Shown here: piece after piece, positions 36,054 to 47,000 of the stretch
Layout: every line of letters begins with the position of its first letter
Numbering within the stretch: the first letter of the stretch is position 1
Source of the DNA: Panicum virgatum
Lineage: Eukaryota; Streptophyta; Magnoliopsida; Poales; Poaceae
Reading direction: 5' to 3'
Assembly: GCF_016808335.1 (NCBI RefSeq)
Contig: NC_053149.1
Location: forward strand, 14,931,714-14,995,713
Length of the DNA stretch: 64,000 nt
Notes under the pieces: generated by a model
Told to the model about the DNA's origin: nothing
The model's database searches: none
Seen by the model: the letters and a program-made list of their open reading frames with translations, nothing else
Translations under genes and position numbers: made by a program

Positions 36054-36264
36054 CGACCGGAGTCGGCTTTCCGCCGGAGAGAGCCACCAGAGTCGGCTTT
36101 CCGCCGGAGCGGGCTTGGTGCGACCGGAGTCGGCTTTCCGCCGGAGCGGGCTTGGTGCGACCGGAGTCGGCTTTCCGCCGGAGCGGGCTTGGTGCGACCG
36201 GAGTCGGCGTTCCGCCGGAGCCGGCTTGGTGCGACCGGAGTCGGCTTTCCGCCAGAGCGGGCTT
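36054..36264. repeat. 37-bp tandem array (six units) inside the non-autonomous element
   Basis: The unit begins GCGACCGGAGTCGGCTTTCC and is repeated exactly every 37 bp at 36120, 36157, 36194 and 36231, with two more diverged units before. Open frames across it are periodic and are not counted as genes. Confidence 0.88.
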
Positions 36265-36549
36265 CCTCACATGAGTGAGATATGCTGCGAGCTGGGATTT
36301 GTCGCTCCGCCGCTCGCAGCTTGTGAGGGGGCCCTTGACGGGTGCCCTGACTCTTGCCGGCGGGCGGCGCGCGCCGCTGCCAACGGTGGCTGCTCCACAG
36401 GCACAGTTGCCCCTGGAGCAGGAACGCGAGAGGCATGTGGCGCGGAGGACGCCACCCCCCTCCGTCATCTCCACGTCGTCCACGCGAACCATGGGGACGA
36501 AGAAGATGATGAAATGCGACCAGCTAGCCCCCCTACCTGGCGCGCCAAA

Positions 36550-37644
36550 TGTCGTGGTGCTGCAAACCACGGCCGGGTGGCGGAAGGCACCCGCCCTAGC
36601 CCAGAGGGTGTGTACTCAGGGGGTAGCTCGTCTTAGATCGATCTCCCTTCAGAACACAAGAAACACAGCAGGATTTAGAGTGGTTCGGGCCGCCGGAGCG
36701 TAATACCCTACATCCACTGTGTGTTGTATTGCCTTCCCACAAGCGTGAGGAGGTGCGAGAGCTTGAGTCTGTATGGATCTGTGTTCTAGCGGGTGTGCTC
36801 TCCCTTTTATATGTCCAAGGGGAGCACGTACACTGAGCGGGGCCCCGACATGTGGACCCGGCGATGTATTATAAACTACACTTTGGCCTTCAATGCCTCA
36901 GATCCGGAGATCTTGTCGTCGGCTTCCGTGCGTAGCTTCTGACCAGGGATGGTCTTGAGCTGTCCTGTCAGAGTAGAGTCTAGCCTCTGCAGCCGCGCGT
37001 CGAGGTCATGATGAAGCGCCGAACTACTGACTCAGTCCACTGTAGCTGTGTGCACTGTTGCTCCAGTCAGTAGCTGGTCATCATGACTCGTCGCGCATGC
37101 GCACGGCGCTGAGTCTTTAATGCTTGTCTTGGTAAATGACGAGCCGCGTCGGTAATTGGCGATCCATAGTGTGGACTGACAAAAGCTGCCCCGTGCCCAG
37201 AGGCAGCAGAGCCCACCTCAACCACTCGCACTTAATGCGGGTGGGTGAGGGAGCTTCCAGCGGAAGGCTTGCGCCCGCGCCCGCGTGACACGTGGCGGCT
37301 CCGGACCCCTCCCGAGCAGCTAGCTGAGCCGAGAGCTCACGGGGGTCCGGATAGGCACGTGGAGGTCCAGGACCCATCTGCGGGAGTCCGGATGGCACGT
37401 GGAGGCCCCGGACCCACCTGCGGGGTCCGGGTCCGCGGCCACAGGTACTGAGCATTTCCACCTCTAGGACACGTGGTGACACCGGACCCGTCCCCGAGCG
37501 GGAAGCGGGTCCGGGACCGTTGGTCCGGTGAGATGGAGTCGAACCCCAGGGGTCCGGCTGCTCAGCTCCTCAGGGCGTAGTTACGGATAACTACGCGAGT
37601 CTTGGCACAGTAGGAGTGGGTACCCCAGTTGCAGGGTACCGACA
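36550..37644 (-). repeat. 5' LTR of the non-autonomous element
   Basis: Same length and apparently the same sequence as 33983-35077, offset by 2567. It carries the same four G-box cores (37289, 37356, 37396, 37470) upstream of its TATAAAAG box, so it is the promoter-bearing copy. Confidence 0.9.
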
Positions 37645-38039
37645 TTTCCCAATGCCAAAATGGTGCAAGATTGGGGACACTTTAGAGCCCTGGGCATGAA
37701 GACTGTTGAAGCTGAGATTGCAATTAATCCTTGGTCTCCTATTGGGGCAAAAGGGGAGCTGCAGCATGCTTGGTTTAAAGTTTCAGGCATCCCACCAGAT
37801 CAAAGATCTTTGAGGACAATCGCCAAAGTTGGAGGATTAGTGGGAAAAACTCTGGAAATTGATGATAAGACAAGGTATAGGAATGATTATGTGAGGATGA
37901 AAATTGCCTGTAGGGATGTGACTAAGGTTCCAGCAGTGGCTGAAAGTTCACTGGGCTTGTTTATTTATGATTTCTTCTTTGAGAGAGAGATGGTTGCTCC
38001 TCCTCAACAACCTGTCCCTCCTGTGGGAGCTTCTAAGGT

Positions 38040-41000
38040 GGACAATTGTGAAACATGGCGTTTAAGGTACCTGCATGATCTACTCTTTCCATCCCTTCTG
38101 CTTATGTAGCCTGCATGCATTTCCACAAGGGTGAAACCACTCAAACCATGCAAGTAGAGGCAGAACACCCTAAAATGCCATTTGGATGTTCATGTTATAT
38201 GTACCTTTTTACAGTTTAGACATTGGTTTATCAGCAGTTATATCTTTTTTATGTTTAATTCAAGTATATAGATCACACAAGTTTTCACTGGATTGCTGGT
38301 AAAAAAAAAGTAGATTTCTATGAGTTGTATTGTATTAGTAGTATTTATGAATAAACATTAAATAATAAAAAAGTGAAACATAGTTTGAGGAAGATTGAAT
38401 GGCTTACTGTTTGCATTACACTAGCAAAGGCTCTGTAGCCCCTCTGCTCATGCAGACACACTATTTTGCTGTCTGTTTGGGGTTGAGCTGTATGTTCTTT
38501 GTGATACTCGATGTTTTAAGCTGAGCTGCTTAATTTGTTCTAGGGGAAACCAAGCATACACAAAAGGAAGGTTAACTGAGGCTGAGGACTGCTATACCCA
38601 GGGGATTGATTCTTTTTCTCGAAATGAAGGTTCTAGAGAAGCACTAAAGCTGTGCTACAGCAATCGTGCAGCTACTCGGATGTCTCTGGGTAAGATGAGA
38701 GAGGCCCTATCTGATTGTCGAAAGGCTACTGATATTGATTCCAGCTTTCTCAAGGCACAAGTCAGAGCTGCCAAGTAAGTCCAATGCACTAACAATCACA
38801 CTAATAGGAAAAAGATTGGAATTTTATGATTTTATCATAATTTTAGAGAATTGGGGAAACACCACACACCCAAAGGAGGGGGGTGACCTCTATTATATAT
38901 TGCCGTATGGCTTGGAGTACAAGTAAACTCAATACAAGGAAATACAACAATATATCTCTAATACCCGCCCGTAGTCGTAGGCGGAGCTAAACGAAGACCA
39001 AGACTAGCCCTAAAATCAGTGTACAATTGGACAGGAAGTCCTTTAGTCATGATGTCAGCATACTGATGAGAAGACGGGACATGCAAGACCCGAATCTCTC
39101 CCAAAGCCACCTTCTCGCGTACAAAATGAATATCAATCTCAATGTGCTTCGTGCGATGATGATGGACTGGATTAGCAGTCATATATACAACACTAACGTT
39201 GTCGCAATAAACAACGGTAGCCTTGGCTAGGGGAACATGAAGCTCCTGAAGCAACTGTTGGAGCCAACAACACTCAGCAACAACGTGTGCCACTGCCCGG
39301 TACTCAGTCTCAGCACTGGAACGAAAAACTGTAGTCTGGCGTTTAGAGGACCAAGACACCAGATTATCTTCAAGATAGACACAGTAGCCTGAGGTGGATC
39401 GTCGGGAATCAGGACATCCCGCCCAATCAGCATCAGAATATGCTGTGAGTGTGTCGACAGAGCCAACTCCCAAAGAAAAACCAGCGTCCAGAGTGCCCTT
39501 GACATAACGCAAAATCCGCTTAATGAGTGCAAGATGTGGTTCCCTCGGATCATGCATAAACAAGTAGACTTGCTGAAGGATACTCCTGTACTCCTGTACT
39601 CTGAAGGATCCGCAACCGGAGGACCATCTGTAGCAGACAGCTTGGACTTGCTATCAACTGGCGTCAAGGTAGAGTGACACTCTCTCATACCGGCGCGCTG
39701 TAGCAGATCCGAGGTGTATTGTCGCTGAAACAATAATAAACCCTCTGAAGTACGGGTGACAGAAATCCCCAGAAAGTGATGTAGATCACCCAGATCAGTC
39801 ATAGCAAACTTTGCGTGAAGTCGACCAATAATGGAGAAAACCAAATCCGTCGACGAAGCAGTGAGAACAATGTCATCGACATAGAGGAGCAGGTAAGCAG
39901 TGCTGGCGCCATCCTTGTAAACAAACAAGGAAGTGTCGGAGACTAACAGAACAAATCCCAACTGACAAATGTATGTAGCAAATCGTTGGTACCATGCACG
40001 AGGAGCCTGCTTCAACCCATAAAGCGACTTTTGCAGAAGACAAACATAATCTGGATGTGAAGGATCAACAAAACCAAGATGCTGCTGGCAGTACACTATC
40101 TCATCAAGATGTCCATGCAGAAAGGCATTCTTCACATCGAGCTGACGAATAGGTCAATGACGAGATACAACAAGGCTAAGAACAGTGCGAATGGTGGCAG
40201 GCTTGACCACATGAATGAAAGTCTCGTCATAATCTATGCCATGCTGCTGAGAAAATCCACGAACTACCCATCTAGCTTTATGACGTGCAAGAGAGCCATC
40301 TGAATGAAACTTATGCTTGAAAATCCACTTGCCAGTCGCCACATTAGCTCCAGGAAGCCGAGGAACAAGGCGCCAAGTACCATTATCAACCAGAGCCTGA
40401 AACTGATCTGCCATAGCTGCTCGCCAATTAGGATCCGCAAGTGCACTGCGATAATTGGTCGGAACGGGAGAAGCAACAACATGATCAGCAGACAAATTCT
40501 TGTAACTAACTGGCTGAATTGTACCAGACTGGAGTCGAGTAATGCGGCGAAGGACCGGCGGTGGAGGAGAACCACTCATCGGACGTCGAGGAGGCTCAAG
40601 TGGAGGAAGCTCTCGAGGAGGAGCTTCTGAAGACCGCGCCGGAAGAGGACCAAGTAGTGGCCGTGCAGCTGCGGTAGAGGAAGCTCGCGAAGAGGGCAAC
40701 CATGCTGCGAGGGAACCGTAGCAGCAGCTGGTCGGCGGCTGTACACTCGATCGAAGCGTTCATCAGGCACAGCACCACAAGGCGCCCCAGGAGCAGCACC
40801 AGGAGTAGGAGCAGCAACAGCAACATCAGGCGCTCCAGGCACCCCAGAAGGAGTACCAGCAGGCGCACCAGAAGCAGCACCGGGCGCACCAGGAGGTGCA
40901 AGTGGAGCAGATGCTGCTGCTGGTGCAGGAAGCAGGCTGGAAGCCGTCCCGCCTGTAGGAGAAGATGCCGAAGGACCGGACGGGGGCACGAAACCACGCC

Positions 41001-44000
41001 CGCCCGGAGATGGAGACGCCAAGGGCCCTAGTGGGTGTTCAACACTGCTCCCACTAGGTACCGAGCACGGTTGCTCAACGTCTATGGAAGACAGAGCAGC
41101 CGTAGGAGAGCCACCAGTTGCATGATTAGTAAACAAAGGTGCAATATCCAAGTCGCGACCGAGTAAGAAATCAAAGGAGCTGGTGGTGGGTGGATGAGTC
41201 TCACGAGCGAAGGGAAAGGTGGACTCATCAAACACAACGTGTCTAGATATAATAATGCGACGCGTTGTAAGGTCAAGACAGCGATAACCCTTATGATCAG
41301 GCGGATATCCCAAAAAGACACATGCGGTCGAGCGTGGTGCGAGCTTGTGTGAGGAGGTGGCCTATAGGTTAGGATAACACAAGCAACCAAAGACACGCAA
41401 GTGATCATAAGAGGAATAAGAGTTATAAAGGCGAAAATAGGGAATCGCGTTACGAATGGAGGAGGAGGGGCGCCGGTTAAGCAGATAGGTGGCTGCTGCG
41501 AGTGCCTCAGCCCAATACTTGGGCGGCATAGAGGCATGGATGAGGAGGGTTCACACTGAATTGTTAAGAGTTCGAAGGATGCGTTCAGCCTTGCCATTCT
41601 GTGGAGAGGTATAAGGGCATGAAAGGTGAAAAACAATGCCATTGGCGCGGAGGGTAGTGTGCATGGCGTGGTTAACAAATTCAGTCCCATTATCGGCTTG
41701 GAAGCACTTAACGGGAAGGCCGAACTGAGTGCGAGCATAAGCGATGAAATCAACGATATGCTGATGTACATCAGATTTGTGCTTAAGCGGGAATGTCCAA
41801 CAATAGTGCGAAAAATCATCCAACAAAACCAAGTAGTAGGAACAACCAGAAATACTAGCAACCGGCGAGGTCCAGACATCACAGTGAACTATCTCAAAAG
41901 GTGAAGTAGTTTGTGAAGTAGAAGCAGCAAACGGAAGACGCGCGTGCTTGCCAAGCTGACATGCATGACACAACGAGCGATCTACTTTATTACATGAAAC
42001 CAAATTGTTCTGTTTTAAAGTAGCTAAGACTGCTAGACTAGGATGACCGAGGCGACGATGCCAAAAGGTGGAGGAGGCTGCAAGGAGGGCTTGTGCGGCG
42101 GCGGGAGCAACTGAAGGGATGGTGTAGAGGTCGCCGGCACTATCGCAGCGAAGGATCACTCGTCGCGTCCTGATGTCCTTAACAGAAAAACCAGAGGCGT
42201 CAAACTCGATAGAACAACGGTTATCGCGAGTGAATTGGCGAACTGAAAGTAAGTTGTGAATGATGGATGGAACGATAAGAACGTTGTTCAAAACAAATCT
42301 AGACGTATCTGTGGCTAGAATGGAAGAACCTCGGGACGTGACAGGGATATGTGCACCATTGCCTACGGTAATCTAGACGTATCTGTGGCTAGAACGGAAG
42401 AAGAGGAAGCAGCTGGAAGGCGAGAGAGAAGTATACCTTCAGAGGAGTGCATGTGCGTGGAGGCTCCAGTGTCCATCACCCATGCGTTGCCCTCGAGCGC
42501 CATCTGCTGAAGAGCGGCAATCAGGCCAGCCTGATCCCACGAAGGAGACTGAGCTGGTGCCTGGGTAGGGGTGAGCGCCGCGTGAGCCTGAGGAGGGGCG
42601 CCAAGAACGCCCTGACCGCCATGCTGGAATTGGCCTCCTGTACCACCACTCCCACCTTGCGCACCCTGGGCAGCCCACGGGTTGATGCAGATCCATGGGC
42701 CGCTAGGGTTAGTCGTGCGAGGTGGCTGCTGCTGCTGGCCGCTGCTGGACCGCCTGCCCCTACGGCGACGCTGCTGCTGGCCGCCCTGCTGCTGCTGTGG
42801 CGGACGCTACTGCTGCTGCTGATTGGGGCGTGGCTGCATCACGGAGGTCGAGGACGACGCAGACTGGCAGGAGGAACCGCACCCAGTCGAAGAAGAGGCG
42901 ACCAAAGCGGAGGAGGCGGACATCTTGGCCTGATTTGCCAGGCGCAACTCCTGGAGGGCGAGGCGATCGACGACTTTGATGAAGGTCATGCCCGCCTCTC
43001 CTGCGATGATTTCTCCAGTGGTGCTGTAGCGAGGATCAGCGCCGGCGAGAAGGGCCAGCACCATCTCAGAGTCGGCGACGGGCTTATCGACGTCCCGAAG
43101 TGCAGTGCATCGGCGACCTTCTTCAGGGCTTGGACGGACATATCCCCTTGAGTAAGCGCATGGAACGCATGACTCAAGAAGATGGCGCGAGGGGCTTTGT
43201 TCGCCTAGAAGTGGTTGTCGATGGCGACCCAAAGTTCCCGCGCAGTCTGGTTGGCCGTCATGGTGAAGTCGAGGACGTCCTCAGTGACAGAGCCGTAGAG
43301 CCAGCTGCGGACATCGCAGTCTTCCTCATTCCAGGCATCAGTGCGCGGATCAGGAGGAGCGTTGGTGATGTGACGGAGGAGGCCGAACTTGCCGCACATG
43401 GCCTCGAAGAAGTTGCTCCACTTGGTGTAGTCGGAGGAGCGGAGTTCCAACTTGATGGGAACGTGCGCCTGCACGGAGACGGCGGCGTACGCAGCCATGG
43501 GGATAGGCAAGGCTGGATGTCGTCGACGAAGAGGGAGGTGATGCCGTCGAGGAGGGAGTCACCGTCGTCGAGGGTGTCACCGGCGTTGTAGAGGTGCTGG
43601 TGACACAGGACATCAACAGATGCAATCTGCTGAGTTGCAGCCGGCCAATAGATGCAATCTGGGCGGCGCAGGGAGGTAGAGCAGCGGCCAACAGAAGCAA
43701 TCTGAGCGGCGCAGGGAGGGGAGAGCAGCCGGCCATGAAGGGGCGGCACAGGGGAAGAGGTGCCGCGGCCTAGGGTAGGCGGCGGCTGGTGGTGGGTGGT
43801 TGCGCAAGCAGGGGCTGCTGCGCGAGCTAGGGCAGCGGAGAGGAGAGGGCACACGGCCGGCCTAGGGTTTGGCCCGGACTCGTGATACCATGTAGAGAAT
43901 TGGGGAAACACCACACACCCAAAGGAAGGGGGGTGACCTCTATTATATATTGTCGTATGGCTTGGAGTACAAGTAAACTCAATACAAGGAAATACAACAA

Positions 44001-47000
44001 TATATCTCTAATAATAATTAATGTTATGCCTATCAAGTGGAACAAATTAAAAGTAACTATGCTTTTGTCTTGTTGGTAGATCAGGGAAACATCCTACTTT
44101 CTTGACAAGTTTTCTAGGAGTATCGCATCCAGATCTCAAAGAAAATAAATATTTCATGCAACTGTTAGTCTGTAACTGAGTTTAAGATCAGATGATACCC
44201 GAGCATGTCCAACTCCTGCTCATGATGAATGTTTGCATGCCGTTGACTTTGGGAAAAGTGTTGCTGCCCTTTCTACTTTTATGCCCATAATCTAGAGAGC
44301 TATTACTGCGAACTCTTTATGGCAGAAGTCATTCGTAAACTTTATCTTATGATAAGATCCACTTGATAATTTAATTCTAATGATTCATTTAGTTTGTCGT
44401 AAACGTGCAGCACCCTTACTATACACTACATTCAACAATATTGTTATGTCCACTTATTGTATGCTTATGGCTTATCTAATGGGTCTAGATGCCTACTTGC
44501 CCTGGGGGATGTTGAAGAAGCACAAAAGGCTTTTGAGATGTGTCTGAAGTCTAATCATCTGTCAAGCTTGGACCGTAAAATTGTAAAAGAGGCTTCTGAT
44601 GGTCTACAAAAAACTCAGGTAGCGTCCAGACTAAGTTTCGGGTATCATGCCAGATTAAATACCAAATGTACTAGGTTATATGTTCTCAACTAAATACTCT
44701 TTGATCAGTTATTTCCATTGGCTACATAAGTACCCAGGAAGATTGTCGGCAAATGACTGGAAGAATTTTGTCAACATACCTTTGGCTGTGATAATGATAA
44801 GTGGGGCTTGATCCCACTTTTCATTGTCACACTCAGTGCTATAGTTGGAAAACTGTGACTTCCCAGAAGTATGAAAGAAAACCTACTTATGAGCAATGTA
44901 CCAGGTCGAGTGTAGATATCCACAACTCTGGAATGAATCTATTTCTTACTGAATGTCTTATTAACTGGATATTGCTTGTCTGAATTGTGCATCCTGCTTA
45001 ACCATTCTTAATCTCTTCGAAAACATGGTATCAAAACAAGTTGTTATATATGTAAAAATTGATAACCCAATCATTATGCTCCTGTGTTTTCTTTGGCAGA
45101 AAATATCTGGTTTTATTCTTCAATCCAAGGAGTATCTTATAAAGAAGGCATTTGACAAGATACCCAGTGCGTTACAAATGATCTCTGATGCTTTGTCCAT
45201 AAGTATTTATTCAGATAACTTGATGGCGATGAAAGCAGAAGCACTGTTACTGGTCTGTATTTACAGTGTTCTTATTTTGCCTTCTGCACGTCATTACTAT
45301 GTTTCCTCTTTCCGCTAGTATTTTTTTTTGGGCCTAACTGTTAGTTTCGTTGGACTTAACAGTTGCGGCGATATGATGAGGTAATTCAGTTTTGCGAAGA
45401 AACTCTTTGTCTTGCAGAAAGGAATAGTGTCTGTTTGTGTCTTGACGAGAATACGGAAAGCAATAACTTGGACAACAATACTTGCTCTGTGAAGTTGTGG
45501 CGTCAATATCTTATTGCCAAGTCATATTTCTTCCTTGGAAAGCTTGAAGAGGCTCACAAGTTCTTAACAAAGTGTGACCAAGTAAAAGTCATGGAATGCA
45601 GGTAATATTTTGTTACCAATGCTATACTGGTTTGGGTTTTTTTTTCTAAGATCCATGTATCACTGCTTATCATTTGCTGATTTTGAGAGCACTTATTAGG
45701 TGTGGGAAGCAGTCTCAGGAATCGATTTCATCATTCTCCATGACCATCTCTGAGCTATTGCGGCTTAAAGTATGTCATATGTTGGCTTTGTTGTTTATCT
45801 TCTACAATTTGGCTGATGGTCTGATAGGGGCACCCTATTCTTTTGGGCGACTTCTCTATCTATCAATATAATCCAGCATTGTGTTTGCCCTCATGATGTT
45901 GTTATTCATCATGCATGTACATGTTACCTTTGGTATTCAGCAAATTTTGCAAGATTCAATTGTTATATGTTACCCATGGCATCAGATTCTTGTTTGCTGC
46001 ATTTCAGGCTGCTGGAAATGAGGCATTTCAATCTGGTAAATATTTGGAGGCTGTGGAATATTATACCACTGCTTTGATGAGCAATGGCGAGTCACTACGC
46101 TTTTTAGCAGTTTGCTTTTGTAACCGTGCAGCAGCATATCAAGCAATGGGTCAAATTTTAGATGCGATTGCAGATTGCTCACTAGCCATAGCCCTTGATG
46201 CAGATTATGCTAAGGTTGGTGTAATATCCTCCTGTTGTACTTGTATCAAATAAAAATTCCTCATGTAACTATGCTCGATAACTCTTCTGGACTTTAGCCA
46301 AAACCACCTGTATAATTATGCTATGATACCCATTCATTTTATCTTGAGCTTTAGCAGGGCACATTTTCCATGCTATTGCTTCTTCTGATGCATGGGGAAT
46401 GAGGAATGACGCCCTTTGAGTTTTTAGTTGCTAAGTTAATTGACCCATAACAGACAGGACCATGGACGTCCTGGGAACAATTGCGTTCTGTGTCCCAGGA
46501 ATAATTACATTCGCACGATGTAAAACCTTCTGCGAGTAATGTACCATGATCCTCGACCCTGGTTTCTTGTACCATGTTCCTCGATCCTGGTTCATCGTTC
46601 CGTAGAGCCTGGGAACTAATATTTTACCTCAAACTAAGTAGATAACAATATATGGATAATTGTTTATGACTTGTGCCTTTTCGAGCCCCAGCCTCTGCAC
46701 ATTTGTGTGGGTAAGGCTTGGGGCTTAAAGACAACCCTTCCCCAGACCCCGCACAGTGCGGGAAGCCTACGGCACTGGGTACGCCCACTTGTGCCTTTCT
46801 ACCTCATGCATAGGAATGCTCCAAATACCAAATCTTCTGAGATATTTTTTTTCCAGTGTAATTTCAAAGTTATTCTTCTTTTTAGTTATGTGGGTTGCAT
46901 CCAACAAAACCAAATGCCTGGAATTACTGGTGATTCTTCTTGGATAACCAGTGGTAACAAGCAACAACCATGCATATGTAATGCAAAGTTACTGCTTCCC

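Larger units (their letters stand above)
33983..37644 (-). mobile_element. Young non-autonomous LTR retrotransposon with TTTCC target duplication
   Basis: 3662 bp. Two 1095-bp LTRs (33983-35077 and 36550-37644) show no difference that I could see. TTTCC flanks it at 33978-33982 and 37645-37649. Minus orientation is shown by the primer binding site TTTGGCGCGCCAGG, which directly follows the right LTR on the minus strand (36536-36549), and by a TATAAAAG box in each LTR on that strand (34237-34244, 36804-36811). The internal 1472 bp encodes no gag or pol. It holds a 37-bp tandem array and a ~175-bp direct repeat. It depends on another element's enzymes. LTR identity implies a very recent insertion. 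Confidence 0.92.
33132..38066 (+). pseudogene. Zinc-knuckle / DUF4283-like coding exon, split by an LTR element and fused to TPR gene
   Basis: Coding parts are 33132-33982 and 37650-38066; the first ATG is at 33132. The product starts with a Gly/Arg-rich region (about residues 1-90), then an acidic and Gln-rich linker, then two CCHC knuckles in tandem (CKHCGLKNHTSENC and CELCGLNNHISFEC). After that comes a domain (VRFPNAKMVQDWGHF, AWFKVSGIP, RTIAKVGGLVGKTL, YDFFFERE) like the DUF4283 nucleic-acid-binding type common in plant retroelement-derived proteins. The 3.66-kb LTR insertion falls between the two bases CC and C of the Pro in RFPN. Removing one target duplication restores the frame. The exon ends CETWRL plus AG at 38066 before GTACCT, and joins the TPR exon at 38544 in phase. 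The last eight codons are TPR-family wording. A TATAAAAAG box at about 33041 could be the promoter. As found, the insertion breaks it. Confidence 0.6.
38842..44013 (-). mobile_element. Ty1/copia element with short LTRs, ATAAT target duplication, in an intron
   Basis: 5172 bp between ATAAT repeats at 38837-38841 and 44014-44018. LTRs are 122 bp (38842-38963) and 123 bp (43891-44013). The primer binding site TGGTATCACGAG directly follows the right LTR on the minus strand (43879-43890). Both LTRs start TATTAGAG on the minus strand rather than TG. Short LTRs and a Met-tRNA site suggest the Ale/Retrofit type (inference). It lies in the second intron of the TPR/J gene, in reverse orientation, with a degraded polyprotein. 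Confidence 0.92.

Noticed and set aside
36054..36264. Regular 37-bp repeats, CRISPR-like at first sight
   Set aside because: Units are contiguous with no unique spacers, and the context is a plant retroelement.
36115..36636. Open frame of 173 codons with repeated protein units
   Set aside because: It reads through the 37-bp tandem array, so the protein periodicity follows from DNA periodicity.
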